Assembly: GCA_002104905.1 (NCBI GenBank)
Contig: MCFE01000081.1
Location: 116,028-180,027, forward strand
Length of the DNA stretch: 64,000 nt
Reading direction: 5' to 3'
Source of the DNA: Basidiobolus meristosporus CBS 931.73
Lineage: Eukaryota > Basidiobolomycota > Basidiobolomycetes > Basidiobolales > Basidiobolaceae
The notes beneath the pieces were generated by a model. That model saw only the letters and a list, made by a program, of their open reading frames with translations, searched no databases and was not told the origin of the DNA. A program made the position numbers and the translations under genes. Below, in pieces: positions 1 to 11,991 of this stretch. Each line of letters begins with the position of its first letter. Positions within the stretch are counted from its first letter, which is position 1.

Positions 1-556
1 TGGAGCAGTCAGGTAAGCTTGTAGCATTGCATTGGTGAATGGCCCTGTGGCAGGGGGTTGTTCCTCTATTTACAAACAACACACTCGCAGCAATACCCAA
101 AATTGGCCTGCATGATTACGTTTCCCAGCCCACCAATACAAGCTTATCTATAGTACCGAACGATCTGTAGTGAGAGGGGGGGACTACATAGCCAACTTGT
201 AATATGTGTTTGTAAAAAGTCGACCTGCCTGCAGTGGGTTACACAAATCTAATTGATCCTTAATATCCACCTCAGGGATTTCCTTATTTGTCGTCGAAAG
301 GTTAACCTCATTTGATAAGACAAATATTAAATCTTGCCATTTCGGTACCATTTCAATGCTATTTCAATGCTCTGCTGTGTTATATATATAAATCCTAGGC
401 CTTGCTTCTCCTTTCTTTTCCTATTTCCTTCACCCATTCTCCTTTCGCCTATTTTTAGAGCCTATAAAGCGTGTGGCGTTGTCGGCTACTTCGCGTTACC
501 CCACATTTCTTTTTGACTCCGGCAGAAGCTGCTGTTATACATTTACTTCACCCCTC
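1..556. other. Intergenic / upstream of Sec7 gene
   Basis: No convincing coding frame or RNA gene seen. It includes pyrimidine-rich stretches just upstream of 557 and may hold the promoter, 5' UTR or further 5' exons of the Arf-GEF gene that follows; window truncation prevents deciding. Confidence 0.4.
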
Positions 557-2896
557 ATGCCAGTGACACCACCCACACTGTTGATAACGGAACCAGACGA
601 GGGTGAGCTTCTATCCGCCAAGAATGACCTACAGGTATATTTCTTGGCACTAGGAACTGGTGTCTTGCATAGGTTAACGTACGCAATATGTAGTTTCTGA
701 ACCCGACTGCAGACCGAATCAACGAATCCTTTACGCTATTGAAAAACGATATGTTCCTCGACAAGCCTACACCCGGGTTGAGGACCGAGCAAGAGGCGGA
801 TATCCTTGCGCGGCGATTGTTCTTGGATGACAAGGATTTATTCAGCAAAGAGGAGGCGGCCCAATTCCTCGGGAAACGGTAGCGCATCAGTTATCCTTCC
901 ACGACGCATAAGTCATTGCTAACCCACGCCCCAGCGGGGAGCTTAATATGCTAACGTTAGAGAAATACCTGGATCATTTCGATTTCTCCAAAATGCGGCT
1001 GGAGGATGGCTTTCGGTATTGTATAGGATGTTGGTCCCGATGAACCGGAGCTGTTGCTGATCCCATTTTTGTCCTAGCCGCTTTTGCTCGAAGCTGTTTC
1101 TGAAGGGAGAATCACAGACTATTGACCGGATTCTAAATCAGTTCGCACGTAGGTACTGGGAGTGCAATCGGGACGGGGCTTTTCCTAATCAGGGTAGGTT
1201 TCCATGAATCCAACTCCCTCGAACACTGATTGATGCTTGTTTGCGCTAGACACTGTGTACACCATCGTGTATTCACTACTGCTGCTCAACACCGATCTCC
1301 ACGGGTCCCACATCACGAGGAAAATGTCAAAGCAGGATTTCATCAAGAATACCTTGGCCAGTGTGCAGACGTGCGCTCCAGACGAGGATCATCCGAGTTT
1401 GAGCGGAGAGGAGCTCACCACGCTACTAAAAGAGATGTACTCTTCTGTCAAACATAACCAAATCCCCCAACCCTTTGAGGGGAAATCAAGGCGTAGATCA
1501 TGCTCTGAGAGTGGCATCGGGTTAACCAGATCCCAGTCGGCACATACCTTGAGGAAAGTTAGGAGTAAATTAACCACAAAGCCTTCAACCTCGAGTTTCT
1601 TTCGATACGACAGCCGAAGCGCTTTTTACACTGAGGGGAAGAATCCCCGATCGATACACCGATTGCCATTTGGCTCGGCTATAGCATCCTTGGGTGAAGA
1701 GGCCGGGGGTTATTCGAAATCCGGGATCTTGGCGCGTAAACATCTCAATGAGAGGACCGGGAAAAAGGCGCAGCATCGCCAGTGGAAGAATTGCTTCGTA
1801 GCGTTGGATCGAGGTGACCTGAAGATGTTCAAAGCCGGAAAGGGCCATCATGGGGGTGATGGCAGTGAGCTCATGGTATTTTCGTTGGCATCTCTTTGGG
1901 GAGTTTGACAAATCGCTTAAACCGATTCTTAGGATCTCACCATGCAGTTGGGGCATATCTCACTTCGACACAGCCTGACCATTGCGCTTCCGCCTCCTGG
2001 CTATTCCAAGTGCCGACCCCACGTTTTCGCGGTTCAACTTCCCAACGGTGGAGTCTTTCTGTTTCAGACGGAGTCCCACGAACAAGTGCAAGAGTGGGTC
2101 AACACTTGTAATTACTGGGCGGCCAGGGAATCAAAAGAGCCGATGCCTGGTGCGGTATGCAATATTGACTATGGCTGGAAGAATCATTTTGAGCCGAAGA
2201 GTAAGCTCGCGGTAGAAATTCGTCTACCGGCTGGCTACGACGATCATACTTATATCAAGGAGTGGAGTCAGCCCAACAACCCTATGCTGCGGTCGAATTT
2301 AAGCGAAGTAAGCCATAATCATGCACCCCTTCCTTGACAACTCTGCTCACCTCCATTTATACAGAATGCTCAGCTTAAATCTCTCATCCAGTATAACGAC
2401 TTCCTGGATAAAGAACTGGCTAATCACATGGAGCTGAGAAGCGTGATATTTGAACGGGTATGTGGCTGCTGCCTGGCATTGATTGGCCTTCCTAACACCT
2501 CTCCTTTCCTCAACCAAGTTTTCTCCCAAATCCTCGAATATGAGCCGCGCATTCTCGAATTGGGAACGCAAGTCACAATACTTGTTACGTGAATTGATCA
2601 AATACCAAACATATGCCGATTCCCTCAAACAGGCTCTACCGGACTTTGATCACGATCTAAGCTTCAATGACTCGCCCAAGATGGAAGCATTTTCAGAAAG
2701 TCCTCTACAGCATTCCTTATCAGCCGTGCCGTTGTTCAATCTTACCAATGATAACATCGACGATCCAGCTCAGTTCGACGCAATCCATTGGGCTGGCCCC
2801 ATTGAAGCGCCAGTGAAAACCACCGAGCTGGAGCCCGATGATGAGAGCATCTACGAACTATGCAGAGAGCACTTGAGCTCGACGGAGTCCGACTGA
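557..2896 (+). CDS. Sec7-PH domain Arf guanine-nucleotide exchange factor (Syt1/Yel1-like)
   Basis: A multi-exon gene for a GEF that loads GTP on Arf GTPases at Golgi, endosomal or plasma membranes. Exons at 557-634, 694-878 and from 935 join in frame. The Sec7 domain spans about 694-1440: its start reads FLNPTADRINESF, the glutamic-finger motif FLKGESQTIDR keeps its Glu at 1109-1111, and the final helices contain LLLNTDLHG. A Ser/Arg-rich linker follows (about 1460-1670), then a PH domain split by an intron at about 1876-1935 (GILARKHL... to EQVQEWVNTCNYW). The C-terminal 130 residues include a helical, coiled-coil-like segment (about 2365-2630) and an acidic tail ending in TGA. This architecture is that of the fungal Sec7-PH family. 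The start at 557 is the first ATG in frame with the Sec7 exon, but upstream exons are possible because family members usually have a longer N-terminus. Confidence 0.85.
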
Positions 2897-3558
2897 ATCC
2901 TGGGACTGGCATTTCACAAGACCACTTCTCCCACATAGATTAATGCTTTGGCGCATATTGCTCGCATTTCACTCCCTTAATCTCATCCACCGGTATCGAA
3001 CGAACCTCCAATATAGAGCTGATCAGTATTGAGCAAACCTCAAGTGTAGAGCTTAGATGGCCAATGTTTTTTGTGTATGGTGGGCTCAAGTCTAGAGCCA
3101 GTCAGGAAACTTCATCCATCGAGCTTGATCAATGGAATTCCCATAAGTTGGCCGAAAATCATTTAGGCTCGATCAAGTGAGAGGGGAATTCCTTACCTAA
3201 TGAGAATATTTGATTCGCTTGGTGTAAATCCGGCCCCATCACATCACCCATTAGGGGACCGGAACAGGTACAAGCGCAGAGCAAGCTTTCCAATGGATCT
3301 GGATCGAAACATGGGATTGAAACAGTTGTTTATTTCTTATCCATCTCCTCCAGGTTGGAAACAGTGTCACCAGTTGACGAAACAGTAGACAGAGTGTGCG
3401 AAGGGTGGGGTTTGCTATCACTTAAATAGGGGGAGGTGGGGTGTGTGTGACATTGGATGGGTGATGAATACGAGTGGGTGGTGATGGAGATGGTGTGTAT
3501 GTGAAAGTGAGCGTGCCAGGGTAGTTGAGGGTGTAGAAATGAATGTGGCCTCATGTAT
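2897..3558. other. Convergent intergenic region
   Basis: Lies between the 3' ends of the Sec7-PH gene (+) and the MAPKK gene (-). Contains diverged repeats of a motif like CTCAAGT(G/C)TAGAGC (about 3039-3100) and a GT-rich stretch at 3425-3520. No coding potential seen. Confidence 0.4.
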
Positions 3559-5127
3559 CTAAACGTTGGTTGGATTTGGTTGATTCCCCTTCTCCTTGCG
3601 CTTTCGGTTGGCTTCTTGTGCCCAACTCTGCATGTCTACCTCGGTGGTTTCGTATTTCTGAAGCCAGGGGTGTGCCTATTCAGCAAAGTCAGAAAAGGAA
3701 CGCCTGGAGGCTGTCTATTGGGCAAGATGCTTACCAACAACTCCGAGTAATTTGGCCTCATCTTGGGATTCTTGATCAGGCTAGAGGGATGGGATAGGTA
3801 AGCGACAAATGCCAGGTTAGTTCCAAATGACTTGCTACCAACTAACCACTGAGCAACAAAGTGTCTGCAATCCTCCGAAAACCTATCTTCGGGAAGTGGT
3901 AATGGGTTCCCAGCAACGATCGCTCTGATTTGAGCGAATGGCGAGTCGAAGGTTTCCGACGGATAGGGATATCTTCCAAGTGCCAACTCAAGGATAGAAA
4001 GGCCAAGTGACCACACATCTGACTGGACCGTGTAGGATTCGGCGGTACTAGAGGTGATTCTTTCGGGCTAATATCGATGGTTACGAAGCAATCAGATGGT
4101 CTCGATCAAAAGGAACTACTTACTGCCATATAACTCTGACACCCAATGTGAGTTTTGGCTAGCGACTGGATCAGTTGTCCAGACACGCCAAAATCGCACA
4201 ACTTCACTTGGCCTTTGGAATTGACCAGGACATTTGTAGGCTTGACATCTGGGAAGAAACCGGCTTGTTAGGCAGTGTCGAGAAACCCTTTGGAAATGCG
4301 CGAATACCTCTATGGATGATGGAAAGGTCGTCCTTCAAAAACTTCAGTCCTTTGATTATCTACGTCGCATACACTTTAGTCAGCACTTCCCATGTCGAGG
4401 CAAACTTGCGAATGACTCTATACAAACCGATAAAGTGATTTTGGCAAGTACGTCCTCTGATACACCCTCGTGGTATAATTTATCCAACGAGCCACAATCC
4501 ATATTCTCCATGCAATAGTACACACACGACTCTATAAAGAAAGCACCATAGAACTCTACGATATAAGGTGATTGTGATTTGTGCAAGACGTCCAACTCCA
4601 TCAAGATTTGGTTCAGCTTCGCCTGGTCCAATTCAAGGCGGATTTCCTAATGAAATAAACGATGTACGTTAGTGCGGATCCGGGGGAAACTGCGAATATC
4701 GGACGGGAAATAGGCGTGTGACAGGAGACGCATCCGACAGATGTATGAGGCGTGGCTCAAACCTAACCTTCATGGCCATGGTTACGTTGGTTGGCTTGTG
4801 GAAAACTCGTTGGACAACCCCATATTGTCCCTTGCCGAGTTCTTCCTCTAACACCAACTCGTCAATGTTGATTTTGTAGCTGTTTCCGTTGCTGAAATCG
4901 ACACCTTGAGCGTGAAGAACTGCCTTGCCATTGAAATTAAGTTTACCAGAAGGATCACTAAGTGTTTTAGGGTTACGAGGGTTAGTTTGGAAAGAGGGGA
5001 TCTGGTGAGCATGGTCTACTTACACGAATTTCGAGAAATTGGCGAATGGGGAAGGACCAGGTGGCAATGCGGGTAGGCCACCAAGTCCTTTGCCCATCAT
5101 GCCTAGATTGAGCTTTGGGTGCTTCAT
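3559..5127 (-). CDS. PBS2: MAP kinase kinase of the HOG pathway (Pbs2-type)
   Basis: A dual-specificity MAPKK that would phosphorylate the Hog1/p38-type MAPK in osmotic and general stress. Spliced from at least seven minus-strand exons. From the start: the pre-kinase segment [18 protein letters not shown], then [12 protein letters not shown], the Gly-rich loop [21 protein letters not shown] of the hinge region, [17 protein letters not shown] (catalytic loop), [19 protein letters not shown] with the S-x-A-K-T activation site, DVWSLG-type [14 protein letters not shown], and a last exon [15 protein letters not shown] ending at TAG 3559-3561. The SLAKT-x-IGCQSYMA activation loop is what separates Pbs2/Wis1 from Mkk1 (SLAGT) and Ste7 (SIADT). 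The chosen ATG at 5127 opens right before the conserved pre-kinase segment; the long N-terminal Hog1-docking region usual in Pbs2 is not visible, so earlier exons in 5128-6090 are likely. Confidence 0.88.
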
Positions 5128-6091
5128 TTTTATGGTTTTCTAACCGATAGAATATGGTTCGTAAAGACCGGGTTGAATTAGAAATCACTAAAAAACGCAT
5201 CAGAGCCCTGAATTAGTGCACCGCATCAACCGGGTGGGGCGGAACAAGTGCTTACCAAACAAACTGGCTATCTAATCTCACAATGTACAGTTGCAAGAAG
5301 GAAGTGGATATGTCCAAAATCGGTTTTGTACAAGCGTTGAAACAGTCAGGAATAAGTGTAGAAGCTCAGTCAAACAAATGGCGCTCGCTGAAGGTGGTGT
5401 GGACTAGTGAGCGCTGGATGGAATTGGATGAGGTAAGAGCAATTTACCAATAAGAGCCCGCGGACTCAATTAAGAAAGTTACCTTGAAAAGGCCCATCAA
5501 TTTAGCGCACAGAAATCCATCGCAATTGAGGAAAAATACCCGCCTTTGGTGAACTAGGGGTAGACACAGGTAAGTTCGATGGGTAGTTTGGGTGAGTGGA
5601 AGGCGAACAAGTAAAACATAATCTTGGATGAAACGTTGGGTAGTGCAATCTTACGAATCCATATATTTAATTGAATTGGGAGATATTAGAAAAACCAAAA
5701 CCGATTTGAAGTTAACCCATTTTAGCAAGCGATGTGTGGGTCACTTGTGGGAAAATCGGGCGTAATCAGCAAGGAATCCACCACTGTTCTATATCCCCCT
5801 AACTGGTAAAGACACCTCAGAAGCCCATTAGTAATATTAATCTATCCGGCCCTTCAGCAATAATAACCCATCCGACCCTCTAGTAACAATAATCCATCTA
5901 CTGATCAATTAATGCGGATGATTCTTCCGAGAGGCTAAGCTAAGAAAACTTTGATTTTTAATTCGACAAGTTGAAAAGAATCTACAATGACGAGAACTCG
6001 ACAACATCTATATCTCGATTGAAATGAAGTTATCAAACCAAACGCAAACCACACGTGTAGCTATGGAATGGCAATGCTGAGGACAATATGC
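5128..6091. other. Intergenic or 5' exons of the MAPKK gene
   Basis: No frame here could be tied to a known protein. An acceptor-like sequence just upstream of 5127 (minus strand) hints that a 5' exon or a spliced leader of the MAPKK lies inside this stretch. AT-rich with several short repeats (for example ATCCATC / ATCTATCC around 5840-5900). Confidence 0.35.
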
Positions 6092-6311
6092 TTAGAAGAG
6101 CTTCTGAGCGTATTCGATGGCGAAAGGAACTAGGGTAAACAAACTGCGGTTAGAACCGTGGCCTAGATCTGGTCAATATTTCAAAAAGCATACCCAAGCG
6201 AATGGCGGCTACGAGAGTAACAAAGTTGGTGAAGTTGGACACGGTCTTCTTGCGGTTCATGGCCTTCTCTTCTTCAGAGACCTTAGGGGGTTGTGGTTGC
6301 ATGCCGAACAT
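6092..6311 (-). CDS. TOM5: Tom5, small subunit of the mitochondrial outer-membrane translocase
   Basis: Two exons (6194-6311 and 6092-6129) with a 64-nt intron give a 51-residue tail-anchored protein. The N-terminus MFGMQPQPPKVSEEEK matches the fungal Tom5 signature (MFG-PQ-VSEEEK), followed by a basic stretch and one hydrophobic segment (about residues 27-42: NFVTLVAAIRLVPFAIEY) that would span the outer membrane. Tom5 links the receptors to the Tom40 pore and helps TOM assembly. An in-frame ATG 13 codons upstream (6350) could extend the protein, but the conserved start is at 6311. Too small to be found by length alone; identity rests on the N-terminal motif, size and anchor. Confidence 0.8.
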
Positions 6312-6618
6312 GGTGGAAGACTGCGGAGTTGAGAAAATGGACAAAGACAAATCTCCTTCCGAGTTGCGGTAAAAGGCTTAAATTTTCGTCTCCCCTCCGG
6401 GGTGCACCCCACTTTTTCGCATGATTCATCGAGTGGCCGCATTGGGTGATTTTTTTCTTTCCAAGCAAGTTGACGCGAGTAAATAATCCTTAGAGAAGTT
6501 CAAGCCTATCGCATATCCACAAGAGTATTTATTCAGATACAACATTACGAGAAGGATTGCGTACATTTGACAAGTAGGAGAGGACAGGATGATTGATAAA
6601 CATTAACTACACGCTAAT

Positions 6619-7045
6619 TTAGTTATCCTCAACAACCTCGGTTTGGAGTCCCTTGAAGGTGGTAACAGGGACAAAGGTAACGTAGGTGTAGAGCTTCTCC
6701 TTGGCATCTTCGTCATCATTACGTCTGCGAGCAAGACGAACACGAATACGGCGTTGGACGTTACGGATACCGTGGCTCCAAACTTGCTTGTTGACGGAGG
6801 GGTCCAGACGGACATCGACAGTGCCCATTTGCTTGGAGGCAAAAGCCTTGATGGCCTTGACAGCAGTGGGGGCCTTCTTCTTGAAGGAACTATTCAAATT
6901 GGTTAGAATCGAGCATGGTGGGTGTTGATGTTGTGGCAGTTGCTGCTTACCGGTCGTGAATAAGCTTGTGAAGATGGATGGTGTACTCTCTGGTTACAAC
7001 ATCGGAGAGGGTAGAACGCTTGGTACCTTTTTGTTCCTTGGCCAT
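6619..7045 (-). CDS. RPL31: 60S ribosomal protein L31 (eL31)
   Basis: Exon 1 is 6951-7045 and exon 2 is 6619-6889, joined at HDR|SFKKK; the product is 121 residues, the normal eL31 length. Recognisable blocks are [60 protein letters not shown] and [18 protein letters not shown]. eL31 sits near the peptide exit tunnel of the large subunit. The ATG at 7043-7045 starts MAKEQKG. Strongly codon-biased relative to neighbours, as expected of a ribosomal protein. Confidence 0.97.
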
Positions 7046-7373
7046 TGCTATTGTCGCGTAGGTGGGGGGTTAATGAATGGATGCACAAACGTGATCAAAG
7101 ATTCTGCAGACGTACCGAAAATAAACACTGGATGAACAGCGGAAGAGAGAGAGAACCAGGCAGGCTCTAGATGTCTTGTAATTGAGACGAATTCGATTCC
7201 GTATTTGGAAATGGCCTCGACACCGAGTCATCTTTTTCTTCCAGCAAGTTGATTAAACAGCACATAGAACAAACAGCCTCGATTTCATTGCCTCAATGGA
7301 ATGACAAAAATTTCCTTCGTACTTAAGGCAGCTAACCGGGAATCCACAATTCACCGCGAACACCGCTTTCGAG
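7046..7373. other. Divergent promoter region RPL31 / phosducin-like gene
   Basis: 328 bp between two divergently transcribed genes; expected to hold both promoters. No specific binding site that I can defend. Confidence 0.45.
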
Positions 7374-8255
7374 ATGAATCCCGACGAAGACACCGAATGG
7401 AATGATATCCTCCGTGCGAAGGGTATCCTCCCTCCCAAAAATGAAATCACTGAGGAGCAGATCCTGGATGCCTTGGATGAAGTGATCGCTGAAGCCAACT
7501 CCAAAAAGTTAGAGGACAAGGACTTGGATGAACTTGACGAGCTGGAGGATGAGGAGGATGAGAGGGTTTTGTTGGAATACCGGTCGGTACCCCCAGAGAA
7601 ATGCGTATTTCCCCCGATTGTGTAGTAACCCAATCTCCTTAAAGCATGAAGAGGATGGCGGAGATGCAGGCCCAAGCAGAAAAAGATGTCTTCGGCGAGC
7701 TCAACCAAATCTCTGAGCAAGATTTCGTTAAAGAGGTCACGGAAGCCAGTAAAGAAGTTGCAGTGGTTGTGCATCTCTTTAAGGACCAGTAAGTGGCCTC
7801 CTATCTTTGGAATGTACGCTAGCTAAGTGAGGCTCACATTCACCGTTAGGTATCCAGCCTGTCGTTTAATGAATGCACATCTCGCTACGCTAGCGCAGAA
7901 ATACAAGTCGACCAAATTCGTGAAGATCATATCGGATCATTGTATTCATGGCTATCCTGATCAAAACCTTCCTACCCTTCTTATCTACGTCCAAGGAGAT
8001 CTAAGAAAGCAACAGATCGGCTTGTTGGGCCTTGGTGGAATGAACATGAAGCCAGAGGGTAGGTCTTTCTTACTGTGTGTCCGCTTTATGCAGGATCTTA
8101 ACTTGAATGGTTAATTCCTAGATCTGGAGATACTGCTCCATGGTGCTGGTGCAATCGAGGGCTATGTCCCAACCCGCTCTGCAGAGCCAAGTAAAAAGCA
8201 GTTCACCATATATAGTAATACAGCCTTGAGCGATGATGAGGATTCCGACTATTAA
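7374..8255 (+). CDS. PLP2: Phosducin-like protein 2/3 (CCT co-chaperone)
   Basis: Four exons with short introns (one at about 7582-7644, one at 7788-7849, one at about 8058-8121). The N-terminal helical region starts MNPDEDTEWNDILRAKGILP, the hallmark of the PLP2/PDCL3 family, followed by an acidic stretch and RMAEMQAQAEKDVFGEL. The C-terminal half is a phosducin thioredoxin-like fold: EVAVVVHLFKDQYPACRLMN, KFVKIISDHCIHGYPDQNLP (no redox CxxC, as expected), LPTLLIYVQGDL, and an acidic tail SDDEDSDY ending TAA. These proteins bind the cytosolic CCT/TRiC chaperonin and assist folding of actin and tubulin. Exon joins were chosen by consensus GT/AG sites that keep the conserved protein in frame. 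Confidence 0.93.
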
Positions 8256-8495
8256 AAAGATCCCGAATCTTAATCAATAAATCGATTTTTAATGTTATTC
8301 TATTGGCACAGAGCCCCAACCATTATTATCAAATCTCCCCAGGATATCCTAGCGAACAGTGTCCTACGATTTTATGTGGGGCACATCAATTTTTTGAGGA
8401 ACAAAGGTTGGGTCATAGTATCAAGTTAGTTCAGATAGATAGCTTGTTTAGCGCTGTTGTGTTTGCTTTAGTTTCTACCTAGAGAAGAAAGCAAT

Positions 8496-9207
8496 ATGTC
8501 CAGACAACTACTCAGATTTCGTAACGTTGGAAGTTTACTCACTCGTCAAAATGGCCCCATCAGTAGCGTAAAGAACACTCGTACATTGGCTTCTCAAAGT
8601 GATGCTCACCACGAACAGCATAACTTTCCTGTTGAAGGTTGGTATCCACTTTAGTGGGGAAATCTCGTTGACAATATTTGTACCTATTGCGCTGGCGCCT
8701 TTGAAGTGATCTTGAAAGTAACACGCCATCGGTTATATAGATTTCTCCGGCGGTTTCTGGAAAGGTACTCTTCTTGTTATCGGTGGCATCTTTGCTTGGT
8801 CCAAGTTAGATGAGTCCCTTCTGAGCAAATCGGAGGTATTTTCTTTTTCCTGTCTGCACCCTGTTTCCTCGAAATTCATTCGTGTTTCTTCAGCAACACC
8901 CTATCACTAAATTCATCGAGCGTTTCATGACTCCCGAGGAAGTGTGGAGAGACATCAACCAAAAGGAATTGAAATTGGTTGCCGACTATGTTGAGGATAG
9001 CTTCCTTTTGAGAGAGGATGTTCGTCCTAAGTACCGTGCCCTACGCTATCCTGAGTACGTTATTATAAATGAACCAGATACAACAAAAATGCCTGAAATT
9101 TAACCAACGTTGTTTATAGGATGTTCGAACGTGCTTCACCTCACTTCCTCGTTGCTGGTGAACAAGCTGACCTTTCAGACTTGGTTCTCAAGGGACACCG
9201 CTACTAA
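8496..9207 (+). CDS. Probable mitochondrial complex I accessory subunit (NUO17.8-like)
   Basis: Four exons (intron at about 8639-8741, then 8837-8893 and 9057-9119). The product of roughly 150 residues begins MSRQLLRFRNVGSLLTRQ, an Arg/Ser-rich amphipathic start typical of a mitochondrial presequence, has one hydrophobic segment (GTLLVIGGIFAWSKL), and then a soluble tail with HPITKFIERFMTPEEVW, ADYVEDSFLLREDVRPKYR and RYPEMFERASPHFLVAGEQ. From memory this pattern (presequence, one membrane span, HPIT...TPxExW...YPEM) resembles the fungal 17.8-kDa NADH:ubiquinone oxidoreductase subunit. That assignment is recall, not alignment; the membrane topology and mitochondrial targeting are what the sequence shows. 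Confidence 0.6.
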
Positions 9208-9850
9208 ACAGCCTCCTTTCAAAACGCATGTTAATCCTTATTCAACTTTTTAACACTACCTTCCAATTTCCATCTCACATAACTCATGCAAGTTGAGGTT
9301 ATGTCGGTCAATAAAGACATTATAACTTTGACTAGTATTATTACCCTTGAAAGCAACAGACATCCATCGCCAATAGCCGCTTGGCTTTAATCACGATTTT
9401 AATTAAGCATGGCTTAACTATTACGGAATCATTCAAGATAGAAATAGTCTGTTGGAGAATCAAGTGCCGCACATCATGAAACATGTCCCCAGGCCATTTT
9501 AGAAAATACCCTAAAACACACAGGTTCAATCAATATTGGGTGTGCTCGAACTAATATAGCATGAATTTAACCTAAAGGAGGAGTGCCGTTTGTGCCCCGT
9601 CACATCAAGAGTTCGCTGACGTAGGGGAATTCCAAGATCATCGATCTGTCAAACCAACAATGAGCTCCTGGAACCAGGGTTAGAGTGTAAAGATAGTATT
9701 ATTTTATTATAAACGTTCAGGCATATACAACGATATACATCGACCAGATAGTGAAGCAAAATGGGAGTTCGGTAAACTAGCTTCGAGGCATTCCAGTAAA
9801 GTGATGCAGACGGGATTGTTGATTGTGGGAGGCTTGCAATGCGAAATGAC
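9208..9850. other. Convergent intergenic region
   Basis: 3' flanks of the complex I-like gene (+) and glycogen synthase (-). AT-rich; no gene-like frame seen. Confidence 0.45.
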
Positions 9851-11991
9851 TTAGTTGTATTTGTTCTTTAGAGGAAGGGCAGGGCGGTCGTCTTCATCTT
9901 CTTGATCATTACTCAATGAAAGGGCATTGACTGCTTGATCAATGGGGAACTCTTCCAGAGTATCGAAGGTGGCCTTGGGGGAGCCTGGTACAGAGAGAGG
10001 TCTGGGGATCTTGTGATGTTCACCCTCCCCGAAGGCATCCTCTCCAGAGAAAGAGTCAGAGTAGCATCTTCTAAGTGCAAGTTGTCTAGCCTTCATGTAT
10101 TCAATACCAAGGCGCTTCCAGTCCAGCAAATCACTCAAACGTTCTGTACGGTTACGCTGGTTAATACGTTGACGGCGGGTCTTTTGACAGAAGTCGAACA
10201 TCTGGCTGCACAGCTGCTCAATGGACTCGTCAACAGCCTTCATTCGACGATCGACAATGTAGATACCATAATCGGAAGGATTTTCGATATTATCCTCCAT
10301 GTAACAACCGAAACCAGAGAGATTGGTTGTGATCGAAGGAACACCCATGACTGTACATTCGGCGGGAGTGTAACCCCATGGCTCGTAGTATGAAGCGAAA
10401 ACACCCAAGTGGCAACCACGAACAAAGTCTTCGTAATCAAGGCCGAGAACTGGGTTGTTTGAGTTGAGGAACTCGGGGTGGAAAATGACCTTGACTCTAT
10501 CCCCGTCAAAGTTGAACAGGTGATTGCGACGAAGTGCATTCAACACATCATCGTTGGCGTCATCAACCAGGTTGTGGGTTACAATGGCTGGCAAGTTGTT
10601 GCGCTTCAGTGCGAAGACACGACGCTTGAGAAGGACCTTCTCTTCTTCGGAAAGAAGATCACCACAATCCTTGGGTTCTTGTCCTCTAGCGGCGGCTTCG
10701 AATAGGCGCTCACCAATGTTCTTCTGGATTTGTTCAACGGTATCCTTCAGTTGCTTGGTGACTGCTTGTCCCTTCAAAGTATCTACAGTGTATGATTGGG
10801 TTTGGGCTGGCATAATGATAAAAGCTACAACGGTAGTCTTGGAGTTGGAGTTACGGAGGCGTTGGTTGAGTCTGGCCAAAGATTCGATGAACATGTCTAC
10901 ACCCTTGTTACGGAATTCATAACGACCCGCGGTGAAGAAATACACGGTGTTTTCGAGGTCAAAGTTGTAGTGTCCGTAGAAATGTCCTCTGACGAAGTCA
11001 TTGATCTTCTCTTTAGCAATTGCGTGGAGATTTTGGAATTCGTGCATAGCACTGAACTTGACCACGTTCAAACCATTTGGCAATACACCATCAGGCTTTC
11101 TCTTGAGAAGATGTTCTGCCTCATAGGCTGTGATGTGGGAAACGGTGGTAAACACATCGGCACAATGGGCGGAAGCTCTTTCCAGGCAGTAACGGTGATA
11201 GATTCCGCGTTTACCGGCCTCATGATCGACATCGAAATCGCGAAGACCGTTATAGAAGTCAGCATTACCAGCACACAAGTATCTTCCCAGAAGGGTGGCA
11301 TGGGTGGTGAAGATAGTAGCCACATCGATTTGGCGCTTTCTGCAGAGAACCAAACCAATACCGGCAAGCCACTCATGGAAATGAGCGATGACTGCAGTGT
11401 GACGTTGGCGGCGAACAAACTGTGTATTACGGTTGATTAGGAACCTACTATTGAGCTGCGATACATTACGGTACTAGCTTACCTCTTCCAAGAACCAAGC
11501 GACAAGATAGCCAAAAACGATAGCATCGTTGGTTTCGGTGTCGTTTGCAGGAGAGGGAATACCGGCAATCTTCCAGATATCAGCCTTCCATTCATCGAGC
11601 TTGTTAAAGGCGGACATAATATCAAAGAGTAGAACATGGGGGGCGCCTTCCACCAGCCAGCGACCATAAAGGTACTTCACACCGGCGTCTTCCATGCTTT
11701 TTAAGGTATCTTTCATTTCTTGGCTCGTGGGCTCCAGGCTTTCGACCTCCATAGGGGCGGTTTTCCAGTTGAGAGGACCAATAAGGGTGAAACGATCACC
11801 ATATTCCTTCACCGTGACCGGGGCCTTGGTCTTAATGACGGTGTAAATTCCACCAACTACATAACAAGAAGTAAGCAAGTGATATCTACCAGCAAGTGTT
11901 CTGACGTACTAGTTCACTACTCACCTTTGTTTGCAACCTCCCAAGCAATCTCAAACAAGAGGGGTCTGTGGACATCACGCTTTTGAGCCAT
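9851..11991 (-). CDS. GSY: Glycogen [starch] synthase (GT3)
   Basis: Three exons (11925-11991, 11483-11856, 9851-11419) join in phase to 669 residues, close to fungal Gsy enzymes. The enzyme transfers glucose from UDP-glucose to the non-reducing ends of glycogen in the cytosol. Visible landmarks: [24 protein letters not shown] at the N-terminus (UDP-glucose binding KVGGIY), [75 protein letters not shown], the donor-site [26 protein letters not shown] and the Arg-rich regulatory helix ([22 protein letters not shown]). The tail from about residue 600 is Ser-rich and ends in an acidic DQEDEDD stretch, where Gsy enzymes are inhibited by phosphorylation. Start ATG precedes the conserved N-terminus directly. 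Confidence 0.97.

Noticed and set aside
10796-11440. A 214-codon plus-strand frame
   Set aside because: Antisense to the conserved glycogen synthase exon; no recognisable motif.
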